Shown here: positions 43,744-55,878 of the stretch, piece by piece
How positions within the stretch are numbered: position 1 is the stretch's first letter
Layout: each line of letters begins with the position of its first letter
NCBI RefSeq assembly: GCF_009687885.1
Contig: NZ_BLAF01000063.1
Coordinates: 1-64,000 of the forward strand
Length of the DNA: 64,000 bases
Direction of reading: 5' to 3'
Source of the DNA: Acrocarpospora pleiomorpha
Lineage (GTDB): Bacteria; Actinomycetota; Actinomycetes; Streptosporangiales; Streptosporangiaceae
The notes under the pieces: generated by a model
What the model was told of the DNA's origin: nothing
What the model saw: only the letters and a program-made list of their open reading frames with translations
Database searches by the model: none
Program-made: the position numbers and the translations under genes

Positions 43744-45026
43744 GGCCTTACGAAGGGTACGTCTACGCCTATCCACACAAAACGGCGTACCGTCCGCTTG
43801 ATCCGCGCCCGCCGCTCAAGGAGGTCTGGGCGGACGAGCGTACCGATGCGCTCTCCCTCTACCTGCATGTCCCTTTCTGCGAGATGCGGTGCGGCTTCTG
43901 CAATCTGTTCACCAGGACCGGCGCCCCGGCGGATCTCGTCAGTTCCTATCTCGACGCGCTCCAGCGTCAGGCGGAAGTCGTGCGCCAGGCTCTGCCGCCC
44001 ACCACCCGCTTCGCCACCGCGGCCATCGGCGGCGGCACGCCCACCTACCTGGAGGCGGCGGAACTGTCCCGGCTTCTCGACCTGGCCGAGCAGACCATGG
44101 GCGCCGACTTCTCCACCACCCCGCTCGCGATCGAGACCTCCCCGGCCACCGCCACCCCCGATCGCCTGGCGGTCCTCGCCGAACACGGAACCAGGCGCAT
44201 CTCGATCGGCGTACAGAGTTTCGTCGACGCCGAGGCCAAAGCCGCACTGCGCCCGCAACGCCGTGCCGACGTCGAAACCGCCCTGGCCGCCATCCGCACG
44301 GCCGCGATTCCCACGCTCAACATCGATCTGATCTACGGCATCGACGGCCAAACGCCCGCGACCTGGCGCCAATCCCTCGACGCCGCCCTAGCCTGGCGCC
44401 CGGAAGAGATCTACCTCTACCCGCTCTACGTCCGACCGCTCACCGGCCTGGGACGACACGGCCGCGACTGGGATGACCAGCGCCTCACCCTCTACCGCCA
44501 GGGCCGGGACCACCTGCTGACCTCCGGCTACGAACAGGTCTCCATGCGGATGTTCCGGCTGCCCGGCACAGCCTCCGACACCGGCTACTGCTGCCAGCGC
44601 GACGGCATGGTCGGCCTCGGCTGCGGCGCCCGTTCGTACACGTCACGCCTGCATTACTCCTTCGAGTACGCCGTGGGCGTGCGCCACGTACGCGCGATCA
44701 TCGACGAGTTCGTCCAACTGCCGCAGCCCGCGTTCGCCTTCGCCAACATCGGCTTCGCCCTCGACGACGCCGAACGCCGCCGCCGTCACCTCATCCAGTC
44801 CCTGCTACAGGCGGAAGGCCTCGACCGCGCCTCCTACCGGGAACGTTTCGGCAGCGACGCACTTGAGGACTTCCCACTCGAGGCTTTGGCGGAACGCGGC
44901 TGGGTGGAGGACGACTTCACTCACGTAAGGCTGACTCCCGAGGGCTTGGCGTATTCCGACGCCATCGGCCCTGCCCTCTTCTCGGATGGGGTCCGTGGCC
45001 TGATGGATTCCTATGACCTCCGCTGA
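43740..45026 (+). CDS. STM4012-family radical SAM protein (HemN-like)
   Basis: A 428-residue radical SAM enzyme. The [4Fe-4S] motif is Cys47-Cys51-Cys54 (HVPFCEMRCGFCNLFTR), followed by the SAM-contacting AAIGGGTPTYLEAAEL. The whole protein aligns by eye with HemN/HemW-type coproporphyrinogen dehydrogenase-like proteins, including a C-terminal HemN-like segment (LEDFPLEALAERGWVEDD). It sits in a non-haem operon, so a different substrate is likely. GTG 43740 overlaps the upstream TGA and has AGGAGAG upstream; GTG 43734 is an alternative. Its last 14 bases overlap the next gene. Confidence 0.92.
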   Translation: MRPYEGYVYAYPHKTAYRPLDPRPPLKEVWADERTDALSLYLHVPFCEMRCGFCNLFTRTGAPADLVSSYLDALQRQAEVVRQALPPTTRFATAAIGGGTPTYLEAAELSRLLDLAEQTMGADFSTTPLAIETSPATATPDRLAVLAEHGTRRISIGVQSFVDAEAKAALRPQRRADVETALAAIRTAAIPTLNIDLIYGIDGQTPATWRQSLDAALAWRPEEIYLYPLYVRPLTGLGRHGRDWDDQRLTLYRQGRDHLLTSGYEQVSMRMFRLPGTASDTGYCCQRDGMVGLGCGARSYTSRLHYSFEYAVGVRHVRAIIDEFVQLPQPAFAFANIGFALDDAERRRRHLIQSLLQAEGLDRASYRERFGSDALEDFPLEALAERGWVEDDFTHVRLTPEGLAYSDAIGPALFSDGVRGLMDSYDLR

Positions 45027-46017
45027 CACGCATTGGGACGGGGTTTCTATGGCCTCCGCTGAGGGTGCTGGAGAGTCGGCATCCGCCAGCGGGCGGGTGC
45101 CGCTGTCGATATGGGATATCACGCCCCGGCACGTGGACGTGCCGCCGGTTGGTGACGTGCGCAGGCCCCGGGAGCTGACCATTCTCTACCGGGGTCCGCT
45201 GGCCAGCTGCGACTACGACTGCGCGTACTGCCCCTTCGCGAAGCGTCGCGACAGCCCCGCCCGGTTACGCGCCGACCGGGAGGCGCTGGCCCGCTTCACC
45301 GGCTGGGTCGCGGCGCAGGACTTTCCGATCTCGGTGCTGTTCACGCCGTGGGGTGAGGCGCTCGTCCGATCGTGGTACCGCGCGGCGATGGTGGAACTGA
45401 GTCACTTGGCCCACGTTGCCAGGGTGGCCATCCAGACCAACCTGAGCGGCCGGCTGAACTGGCTCGCCGGAGCCAACCTGGACACGCTCGCCCTCTGGGT
45501 CACCTACCATCCCAGCCAGGTGACGCACGACCGGTTCCTGGCCAGGTGTCGGGAATTGCTCACCCGCGGAGTGCGATTCAGCGTGGGCGTGGTCGGCGTG
45601 CCCGACCAGGTCGAGCAGGCCAGGCGGCTGCGGGCGGAACTGCCTGCCGAGGTCTATCTGTGGATCAACGCCGCCGAAAGCCATGTCTACTCCGATCAGG
45701 AGGCGGCGATCTGGACGGCCATCGACCCGTTGTTCAACTACAGCAGGCAGCCGCACCGCAGCTTCGGGCTGCCTTGCCGTACCGGCGAGACTGTGGTGTC
45801 CGTCGATGGCGAGGGCACGGTGCGGCGATGTCACTTCGTCACGCAGACGATCGGCAACCTCTACGACGGGTCAGCTCTGCGCGCACTCCGGCCCCGGCCG
45901 TGCCCGCTTCCCGTGTGCGACTGCCACATCGGATATGTCCATCTCGAACCGCTCGACCTCTACCGCACGTTCGCCGGCGGCCTGCTCGAACGCGTGCCCG
46001 CCGACTGGCCATGTTGA
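45013..46017 (+). CDS. STM4011-family radical SAM protein
   Basis: A 334-residue radical SAM enzyme with Cys66-Cys70-Cys73 (LASCDYDCAYCPFAKR). The C-terminal part has more Cys (GLPCRTGE, RRCHFVTQ, PRPCPLPVCDCHIGYV), which could hold an auxiliary iron-sulfur cluster like the SPASM/Twitch domains of peptide-modifying enzymes. Two in-frame ATGs, 45013 and 45049, lie in a 36-bp duplication, so the true start is uncertain. It is the last gene of the operon; its stop is directly adjacent to the stop of the convergent DUF6745 gene. Reaction unknown. Confidence 0.92.
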   Translation: MTSADTHWDGVSMASAEGAGESASASGRVPLSIWDITPRHVDVPPVGDVRRPRELTILYRGPLASCDYDCAYCPFAKRRDSPARLRADREALARFTGWVAAQDFPISVLFTPWGEALVRSWYRAAMVELSHLAHVARVAIQTNLSGRLNWLAGANLDTLALWVTYHPSQVTHDRFLARCRELLTRGVRFSVGVVGVPDQVEQARRLRAELPAEVYLWINAAESHVYSDQEAAIWTAIDPLFNYSRQPHRSFGLPCRTGETVVSVDGEGTVRRCHFVTQTIGNLYDGSALRALRPRPCPLPVCDCHIGYVHLEPLDLYRTFAGGLLERVPADWPC

Positions 46018-47229
46018 TCAGGTCTGCCGCACCGGATCGTACTGTTCCGCGGATAAGCCGAAGGTCCATGCGACGCCTTGGCGTGCGCTGGTGACCCACG
46101 GCGGCACCCGCAGGAAGTAGGTTCGGCGTGTGCCATCGGGCTCCGGCGTGGAGTTGACCACCTCGACCATGACGAGGGGCTCGTCGTCGGCGAGTTCGGC
46201 CCTCCAGAGCACCCCAGTCTCATCCTTGTGAATGGCGGCGGCTCCGGACTCCTTCAGGTAGCGATCGAGCCCGTAGTGTTCGAGCATCACCCGGCGCAGC
46301 TCGGCGTTGGGTTCCAGCCGGATGCTCGTCGCGGACAGGTCGGCCATGGTGGCGCCGAACTCCGGAGGGACGGGCATGCCGTGCCAGGCGTGCAGCGCGA
46401 ACCCGTCCGGGAAGGCGAGCGCAGGTCCCACAGCTCGGTGCAGGCGCCCCAGGTCGTCACGGTGCAGTTCGGCCGGGCGCTCACAAATCAGGACGACCCG
46501 CTCGAAGGGCCACCACCATCCGGCTTCCCGTGCCACGCGCATCAGGCCGCTGATCGAGCTGAGATCGATCTCTAAGGACTGCCCGAGGCCCTCAAAGAAC
46601 GCGAGCCAAGGAGCGTCGTGCTGCCCGAGAACCGCGCCGAGCGTCGCGCGGCGAAGAAGGGCCTCGAGATGACCGTCCATTTCTGCCTGGCCGCCCGGTT
46701 CCGGCCGACGGGCGGCCTCTGGCACGGTCGGTTCCGCAGCCGCGGCGGTATCCGCGGGTCCGGCGGCCAGCTGACCGATGCCTCGCCGTATCTCACCCAC
46801 AAGCCGGTTGACCCTCGGCCAGCAGTTAGCGTTGATGAACTCCCACGTCGCAGCCCAGGCGACGGGCGTGAGCAGGGAGACAGCCTGGGCTCGGACCCGT
46901 TCCCACTGCTGGGTTCTGACGAGGTCGCGGACGAGTGACCCGGGAACCAGCCCGTGGAGCGCCGGGGGGAGGGCGTTCGATCCCCGGAGGGTGCTGCGGG
47001 CTTCTGTGTCACCGGCGAGGACAACGGCGGCTACGGCGGCTTGCGCCGGCGAGGCGAACCAGATGATCTGCTCCGGCTCGGGCAGCCCGGCATCGCGGTA
47101 TGCGGCGCGGACGCCTTCCTCGGCGGCGGCACGGTTCGCCGGTCCGGTGGCGTGGGCGACGAGATCCCACTGATCGACGGCGTCGGCGAGACACGCGGCC
47201 AGCTCGGGCTGGAGGGCAAGGGTGGTCAT
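46018..47229 (-). CDS. DUF6745-domain protein
   Basis: A 403-residue protein of unknown function. The C-terminal half carries the DUF6745-type sequence: FPDGFALHAWHGMPVPPEF, TSIRLEPNAELRRVMLEHYG and LDRYLKESGAAAIHKDETG. The N-terminal half is Ala/Leu-rich and helical. The ATG at 47229 (MTTLALQPELAA) is preferred over the longer frame. It lies 46 bases downstream of a small gene (47276-47596) on the same strand, and the two are known to me as frequent neighbours. Its stop abuts the stop of the radical SAM operon. Confidence 0.8.
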   Translation of the reverse strand: MTTLALQPELAACLADAVDQWDLVAHATGPANRAAAEEGVRAAYRDAGLPEPEQIIWFASPAQAAVAAVVLAGDTEARSTLRGSNALPPALHGLVPGSLVRDLVRTQQWERVRAQAVSLLTPVAWAATWEFINANCWPRVNRLVGEIRRGIGQLAAGPADTAAAAEPTVPEAARRPEPGGQAEMDGHLEALLRRATLGAVLGQHDAPWLAFFEGLGQSLEIDLSSISGLMRVAREAGWWWPFERVVLICERPAELHRDDLGRLHRAVGPALAFPDGFALHAWHGMPVPPEFGATMADLSATSIRLEPNAELRRVMLEHYGLDRYLKESGAAAIHKDETGVLWRAELADDEPLVMVEVVNSTPEPDGTRRTYFLRVPPWVTSARQGVAWTFGLSAEQYDPVRQT

Positions 47230-47275
47230 GGGTTTCCTGGTGGTCGGGGGGTGGGCAACGGGACCGGCCGTGTCT

Positions 47276-47596
47276 CTAGTCGGCGACGTATCGGCGGTAG
47301 CTGCCGGGCACGTACTCCCACTGCCGCACCACCCGGAACCATCCTTTCGGCAGGGAGATGGCGGCATGCTCCTCATGCACCAGCCGTCCGCCCTCCGGTA
47401 GATGAAGGAACTCGGGAACTCCAGAATCCCGGCCTAAAAGCAACGTGCCGGGACCCGGAATGGCATGCGCATGCCCGGTCGCCTCGCCAAGTGCCAGAAC
47501 CAGCCGACCGCGCGCATCCCGGGACGCGGCTTGCAGCTGCTCGGGCACCGACTCGCCGTCGACCGGCATGATCAGAATGTCTCCCTGGCGGAACAC
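47276..47596 (-). CDS. Small conserved protein paired with DUF6745
   Basis: A 106-residue protein. It has RQGDILIMPVDG near the start, LVLALGEATGHAHAIPG in the middle and HAAISLPKGWFRVVRQWEYVP at the end. The TGHAH motif with the terminal RQWEY element is a recurrent small family with two candidate metal-binding His residues. Function unknown. GTG 47596 has GAGGAGG 5 bases upstream; the much longer open frame above it runs through the TetR gene and is not coding. It is cotranscribed with the DUF6745 gene. Confidence 0.8.
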   Translation of the reverse strand: MFRQGDILIMPVDGESVPEQLQAASRDARGRLVLALGEATGHAHAIPGPGTLLLGRDSGVPEFLHLPEGGRLVHEEHAAISLPKGWFRVVRQWEYVPGSYRRYVAD

Positions 47597-47664
47597 GGAA
47601 CCTCCTCGTCGTTGCTTGAGAAGGTAGAGGGCGGCACCGACAGTTCCGCTCCGTCGAGGCGCGG

Positions 47665-48285
47665 CTACTGATCCCCGCGCAGGTAGCGGGTCACCATGGC
47701 GACCAGTTCGTTCTCGAACGTCTCGACGGGAATGGTCCGCGGAGCGGCCATGAATTTGTGCGTGTTCATCTCCACGGTGAACAGGATGATCTCCGCGGCG
47801 ACGTCGGGGTCGCCCACGCGGATGTCGGGGTGCCGGACGATGACGTCGCGGACCTGGGCCGTGCGCAGCTTCCCGTGCCGGTCGATCGTGTCGAGCAGCT
47901 CCTGGGAGACCGGCGCCTCCTCGACCATCACCCGGAGCAGCTGGGGATCGTCGCTGTGATTGTCGATCGCGTCCCGGATGAGCGCCCGGACCGTCGCCTC
48001 CAGCGTCCCGGGCGAGAGGTCGAGCTCGTCGGCGCTGGTCCAGGTGCCGCGGTCGATGTGCTGGATCAGGAGTTCGGCGAGGATGGCGTCCTTGTTCGGG
48101 AAGTACTGGTACAGCGAGCCGATGGAGATGCGGGCGTGCTCGGCGATGCGGTTGGTGGTGCCGGCGGCGTAGCCGTACTCGGCGAAAACGTGAGCAGCCG
48201 CGGTGAGGATGCGCTCGCGCGTGAGCTCGGCGCGCACCTGGCGGGGCTTCCGACGTGGCTCTAGGCGGCGGTCTGCCGACGGCAT
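47665..48285 (-). CDS. TetR-family transcriptional regulator
   Basis: A 206-residue TetR-type repressor. The HTH is ILTAAAHVFAEYGYAAGTTNRIAEHARISIGSLYQYFPNKDAIL (residues about 24-68); the C-terminal ligand domain is helical and variable. It is divergent from the siderophore-interacting/flavo-iron-sulfur gene pair, with 102 bp between the starts containing a palindrome. The usual logic is that it represses that operon and itself until a ligand binds. The ligand is unknown. Confidence 0.92.
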   Translation of the reverse strand: MPSADRRLEPRRKPRQVRAELTRERILTAAAHVFAEYGYAAGTTNRIAEHARISIGSLYQYFPNKDAILAELLIQHIDRGTWTSADELDLSPGTLEATVRALIRDAIDNHSDDPQLLRVMVEEAPVSQELLDTIDRHGKLRTAQVRDVIVRHPDIRVGDPDVAAEIILFTVEMNTHKFMAAPRTIPVETFENELVAMVTRYLRGDQ

Positions 48286-48328
48286 CCTGGTCCTCCTCGA
48301 GGGCGGCGAAAAGCGAGTAGAAAATACC

Positions 48329-48342
48329 TGAGCTAATGCTCA
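48329..48342. promoter_or_regulatory. Palindrome between TetR and SIP genes
   Basis: TGAGC-TAAT-GCTCA is a perfect inverted repeat within an AT-rich part of the divergent promoter. A partly matching half (AATGAGCT) lies 13 bases further right. It is the likely TetR operator. Confidence 0.5.
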
Positions 48343-48387
48343 CAATAGTGCAATGAGCTGCGAAAACAAGAGACCAGGTGGCGTCTC

Positions 48388-49191
48388 GTGATCCCGAAGG
48401 CGCGCCTGCCGGAGTCACGCACGATGATCACGCTGGAGGTGCGCCGCCGCGAGTCGCTGACGCCGGGCTTCGCGAGCGTCACCCTCGGCGGCCTGGCGCT
48501 GCAGGACCTGATCGTGGCCGGTGGCGACCAGGCCGTCCGGCTGTTCTTCCCGCGCGAGGGCCAGACCGCGCTGCGTATGCCGACCGCGTCGAGCGAGGCG
48601 TGGATGGCCCAGGTGCTGCTGATGCCGAAGTCGGTTCGCCCGCAGGTCCGGAACCTGACGATCCGTCGCGCCCGGCCCGCCGAGGACGAGATCGACATCG
48701 AGTTCGCCCTGCACGGCGACTCCCCCATGTCGTCGTGGGTGCGCCGGGTGCGGCCCGGGGACCCGGCAGGCATCTTCGACATGGGCACCACGTACCGGCC
48801 GCCGGGGCATGCGCGGTCGCAACTGCTCGTCGGCGACGAGACCGCGCTGCCGGCCATCCTGGCGATCCTCGACCAGGTGCCGCCGTCGCTGACCGCAGAG
48901 GTCTACCTGGAAGTGCCGACGGCGGCCGACGTGCGTGACGTGGTGGCCCCGCCCGGGGTGCGAATCCACTGGTTCAACCGCGACGACGTCCCGGACCAGC
49001 GACCGGGAGCCGTTGTGCTGGAAACGCTTCGCCGCGCGGCGATGCCGCCCGGCCGCGTCTACGCATGGGTCGCGGGCGAGTCCCGGCTGGCCACGTCGGT
49101 GCGGCGGCACCTCGTCAACGACCGCGGCGTGCCGAAGGCGGACATCTCGTTCGCGGGTTACTGGCGGCACGGCTGGTCCGCGCCGGGCTGA
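48388..49191 (+). CDS. Siderophore-interacting protein (FAD ferric reductase family)
   Basis: A 267-residue member of the SIP family, NAD(P)H:ferric-siderophore reductases built like ferredoxin reductase. Recognisable blocks are QAVRLFFPREGQ, VRNLTIRRARPAEDEIDIEFALHG, SPMSSWVRRVRPGDPAGIFD, LLVGDETALPAILAILD and the C-terminal VYAWVAGESRLATSVRRHL with KADISFAGYWRHG. It reduces Fe(III)-siderophores to free iron in the cytoplasm in characterised members. No siderophore transporter or iron box is adjacent; control appears to be by the divergent TetR. It starts the two-gene operon with the flavo-iron-sulfur fusion. Confidence 0.9.
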   Translation: MIPKARLPESRTMITLEVRRRESLTPGFASVTLGGLALQDLIVAGGDQAVRLFFPREGQTALRMPTASSEAWMAQVLLMPKSVRPQVRNLTIRRARPAEDEIDIEFALHGDSPMSSWVRRVRPGDPAGIFDMGTTYRPPGHARSQLLVGDETALPAILAILDQVPPSLTAEVYLEVPTAADVRDVVAPPGVRIHWFNRDDVPDQRPGAVVLETLRRAAMPPGRVYAWVAGESRLATSVRRHLVNDRGVPKADISFAGYWRHGWSAPG

Positions 49192-49202
49192 GGGGGATTT
49201 CG

Positions 49203-51344
49203 ATGCAGTTGAGCACACTCCACCGCATGACGACGGTCGACGAGGTCGAGGCGACCCTGGGGCAGCCGCCGTCGATGGTCATGCTGAAGCAGATCAGCGC
49301 TCTCGACGAGGGCTGCCGGATCGTCCTGGCGCGCTGCCCGCTCGCGGGCTTCGGCTACCGCGACGCCGACGGCGTCAGCCGTACGACGTTCATCGGCGGC
49401 ACACCGGGATTCGTGCGCGTCCACTCGCCCACGCGGATGTCGTTCACCCTGCCCGATGGCGAGGCGCACGGCCCGGTGTCGTTCGTTTTCCTCCTGCCGG
49501 GCGTCGGGGAGACGTTGCGCGTCAACGGTTCCGTGGCCAAGCGGAAGGGCGCCGAGACGTTCGTCGACGTCGAAGAGGCGTACGTGCACTGTGCGCAGGC
49601 CGTCATCCGCTCGCGCCTGTGGCAGCCGCCCGCTCCCGCCGAGCCGGTGCCCGAGGTCGAGGGCGAGGGCCCGCTGTGCGGACCCGGCGTCGCCGAGTTC
49701 CTCGCCGCCGCCCCGTTCCTCGCTCTGTCCACGTGGGATAAATCGGGCGGCAGCGACACCAGTCCGCGCGGGGACCGGCAGACCGTCGCGTGGATCCTCG
49801 ACAGCCGGACGCTCGTCATCCCGGACCGCAAGGGCAACAAGCGCGCGGACAGCCTCCACAACCTTGTCCAGGACGACCGGCTCTCGTTCGCCGCCCTCGT
49901 CCCGGGCCGGACCGGCGTGCTGCACGTCAGCGGCCGGGGCTCGATCACCGACGATCCCGCGTTGCTGGAGACGATGGCGTTGCGCGGGACGCCCCCGCAC
50001 GCGGCGCTGCTCATCGACGTCGAACACGCCGAAGTGACCGCCAGCGACGCCGTGACGCGCTCGCGGGTGTGGACCGCGGCCGCGCACCTCGAGCGCGGCA
50101 CGGTGCCGGACCTGATGGCGCTGGCCGGGGACCACCTCGCCGCGAACATGGCCGACGCCGAGAGAGGCCTGCTCGCTCGCGTGCTCAAGGTCGTCGCGGG
50201 GATCCCCGGGATCAGCCGGGTGTTGCGGCTGGTGATGAACCGCGCCTACCGGTCCGGGCTGCAGAAGGAGGGCTACGAGGACGTCGAGGTCGGCTCACGG
50301 CTGAAGCGTCCCGCCGTCGAGCCCGCGGCGGGGGACCCATTGCGGGAGGTGCGGATCGCCGAGGTACGCCGGGAGACGCCCAGCGCGGTCACTATCGTGC
50401 TGGAAGACGCCGAGCGCCCGAGGTCCTTCGACTTCCGACCCGGGCAGTTCTTCACGCTGGTCACGGACATCGACGGCCGACCGGTTCGGCGCGCCTACTC
50501 CGCGTCGTCGGCGCCTGGGGCATCGCGGCTGGAGGTCACGGTCAAGCAAGTCGAAGGCGGCCGGTTCTCGACCCACGTCCACCGGAACCTGCGCGCCGGG
50601 GACCGGCTGTCGGTGCGCGGTCCGTCCGGGGCGTTCCACGCCGATCCGGCGGCGGCGCACGAGGTCGTCCTGGTCGCCGCGGGCAGCGGTGTCACACCGA
50701 TGATGAGCATGATCCGCACCCTGCTGGCGGCGCCGGCGGCCGGCCGGATCGCGCTGCTCTACAGCAACCGCAGCGAGGAGGAGGTCATCTTCGCCGACGA
50801 GCTCCTCCGGCTGGAAAATGAGACCCCCGAGCGGCTGTCGGTCACGCACGTCCTGACGCAGGAGCACGGGCGGCTCGACGCCGCGGGCGCACGCAGCTGG
50901 CTCACCGAGCTGCGGCCGTCAGAAGACGCCCGGTACTACATGTGCGGGCCCGAGGCGCTGATGGACACGGTCCAGGGCGTCCTGACCGAGCTCGGTGTGC
51001 CGGACGACCGCGTGCACCACGAGCGCTACATCAGCGGGGCGGACACGACCTCCGCGGCCACCGCGCCGCAGGAACTGGTCGTCGAGGACGGGGCGCACGA
51101 GGTCGGCTCCGTGGTGGTCGAGCCCGGCCAGACGCTTCTCGACGCCGGGCTCGCGGCAGGGCTGCCGATGCCGTACTCGTGCATGGTCGGCAATTGCGGG
51201 GACTGCATGGTGAAGCTCCGCGGTGGGGAGGTCGCGATGAACGGGCCGAACTGCCTGACGCCGCAACAGAAGGCTGACGGCTACGTCCTGACGTGCGTGG
51301 GCCGCCCGCTGTCCAAGGTCACCCTGGACATCGCCGAGCCGTGA
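49203..51344 (+). CDS. PNPOx-like/ferredoxin reductase/ferredoxin fusion
   Basis: A 713-residue multidomain redox protein. Residues 1-165 resemble a small siderophore- or FMN-binding half, and about 165-330 a pyridoxamine-phosphate-oxidase-like FMN barrel (FLALSTWDKSGGSDTSPRGD, LVIPDRKGNKRADSLHNL). About 385-620 is a ferredoxin-NADP reductase domain (RPGQFFTL, RRAYSASSAPG, VAAGSGVTPMMSMI, YYMCGPEALMDTV). The last 90 residues are a plant-type [2Fe-2S] ferredoxin (SCMVGNCGDCMVKL and LTCVGRP). It should pass electrons from NAD(P)H through FAD and Fe-S to an FMN site or a partner. ATG 49203 has AGGGGGA upstream, 11 bases after the SIP stop. Confidence 0.9.
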   Translation: MQLSTLHRMTTVDEVEATLGQPPSMVMLKQISALDEGCRIVLARCPLAGFGYRDADGVSRTTFIGGTPGFVRVHSPTRMSFTLPDGEAHGPVSFVFLLPGVGETLRVNGSVAKRKGAETFVDVEEAYVHCAQAVIRSRLWQPPAPAEPVPEVEGEGPLCGPGVAEFLAAAPFLALSTWDKSGGSDTSPRGDRQTVAWILDSRTLVIPDRKGNKRADSLHNLVQDDRLSFAALVPGRTGVLHVSGRGSITDDPALLETMALRGTPPHAALLIDVEHAEVTASDAVTRSRVWTAAAHLERGTVPDLMALAGDHLAANMADAERGLLARVLKVVAGIPGISRVLRLVMNRAYRSGLQKEGYEDVEVGSRLKRPAVEPAAGDPLREVRIAEVRRETPSAVTIVLEDAERPRSFDFRPGQFFTLVTDIDGRPVRRAYSASSAPGASRLEVTVKQVEGGRFSTHVHRNLRAGDRLSVRGPSGAFHADPAAAHEVVLVAAGSGVTPMMSMIRTLLAAPAAGRIALLYSNRSEEEVIFADELLRLENETPERLSVTHVLTQEHGRLDAAGARSWLTELRPSEDARYYMCGPEALMDTVQGVLTELGVPDDRVHHERYISGADTTSAATAPQELVVEDGAHEVGSVVVEPGQTLLDAGLAAGLPMPYSCMVGNCGDCMVKLRGGEVAMNGPNCLTPQQKADGYVLTCVGRPLSKVTLDIAEP

Positions 51345-51488
51345 CGGCAGGCGATCCGCTGGCTGGCGATGCCTGCACCGTTTGAGATCGCCCCCTCCAA
51401 TTCCCTTCGTCAACGCCAGTCGCGCTCAAGAGCTCGCAAGATCTTTGAGTTCCGGCAGAAGGGGTGCGGGCTCGGGTAATATCGTCAC

Positions 51489-51573
51489 AGGTCGAGAGGC
51501 GCTGCAACGGGCGGGAGCCCGCCACGCTCGGCTGGAACCACCCTCTCAAGGTCGCCTCCCACCGTGGGAGGAG
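51489..51573 (+). ncRNA. S-adenosylhomocysteine riboswitch ahead of metH
   Basis: The core GAGGCGCTGCAAC is followed by a small hairpin (CGGGC 51508-51512 with GCCCG 51517-51521), then GCTCG, then AAGGTCGCCTC. These are the conserved blocks of the SAH riboswitch. CGAG (51493-51496) pairs with CTCG (51527-51530), and AGGCG (51497-51501) can pair with CGCCT (51553-51557) as the pseudoknot. The same CCT is the start of CCTCCCA (51555-51561), which otherwise pairs with TGGGAGG (51565-51571) and hides the ribosome site. SAH binding would therefore free the ribosome site and switch metH on. Recognition is from memory of the family consensus. Confidence 0.8.
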
Positions 51574-51580
51574 CCTCTCT

Positions 51581-55183
<3,603 letters not shown>

Positions 55184-55234
55184 CCCGGCGGAATCGAGCG
55201 GCTGCCGATCACCGCGGCTGGTCGGTGGCCTCGC

Positions 55235-55444
55235 CTACTTCTTATTGCTGCGATCGAAGGTCCCACCCTTGCAGTTCGGGCAATCCCTCCAACGCCAGGG
55301 CAGGAAGGCGGAGTACAGCTTCCCTGTGCCGTCGCACCGTCCGCATTTCGACTTCGGGTGGCGCGAGGCGCTGTTCCACGCTGCCACGAGAATGAGGATT
55401 ACGGCGCAGACGAACAAAAAGCCACCCAAAGTGATATCGGTCAT
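55235..55444 (-). CDS. Small membrane protein with zinc-ribbon-like cysteines
   Basis: A 69-residue protein with one N-terminal membrane helix (GGFLFVCAVILILVAAW) followed by two CxxC pairs, KCGRCDGTGKLY and RDCPNCKGGTF, resembling a DnaJ-type or treble zinc ribbon. The protein ends DRSNKK. Function unknown; similar tiny proteins are common in actinomycetes. It is transcribed towards metH, with 51 bases between the two stops. The ATG at 55444 has no strong ribosome site. Confidence 0.75.
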   Translation of the reverse strand: MTDITLGGFLFVCAVILILVAAWNSASRHPKSKCGRCDGTGKLYSAFLPWRWRDCPNCKGGTFDRSNKK

Positions 55445-55878
55445 GTCGGCCTTCCGGCGGTCGGCTGTCCATTACCCAAGACGATATGTCGGGCATGCCA
55501 TAAGGCAATGGAGTTAAGACTTGTGACTCCAGGCTTTTGTGCCGGGTTGCCTGCGGCTGGCCAGGGGTCCGGACCCTCTGAAAACCGGGGGCGTGACTAA
55601 GACGTGAACGTGGCCGGTCTTAGGTATCTCGGCACCTCCCCTACGCCCCAACCTGACCGCTTCCACGGATTCCCCGGCTGCGGAGTTTCTCCCATAACGG
55701 TGCTGAACGTCCCCAGGGCGGCACGATTGTTCGCTTTCGACATTCCAGTAAGGGTTCTAGCTGTATGTGAGATATGTCGATGCGGATGGCCGCCCACTGG
55801 ACGCTGTAAACCGATGCCCTGAGACAGCAGTCCTTATAGGTGAACGTTCCCACGCAGGAATATGAAGGACGTGAGCTC
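55445..55878. other. Intergenic region without a convincing gene
   Basis: Short frames exist on both strands, but none has a ribosome site plus natural protein sequence. A 12-bp perfect palindrome GGGTCCGGACCC lies at 55565-55576. The last 39 bases from the GTG at 55840 are an in-frame extension of the DUF4041 gene that I left out. Confidence 0.6.

Noticed and set aside
43740..45026. Reading STM4012 as haem-pathway HemN/HemW
   Set aside because: The similarity is real, but the gene is embedded by overlaps in the STM4015-4011 operon with no haem genes, so a haem role is not assigned.
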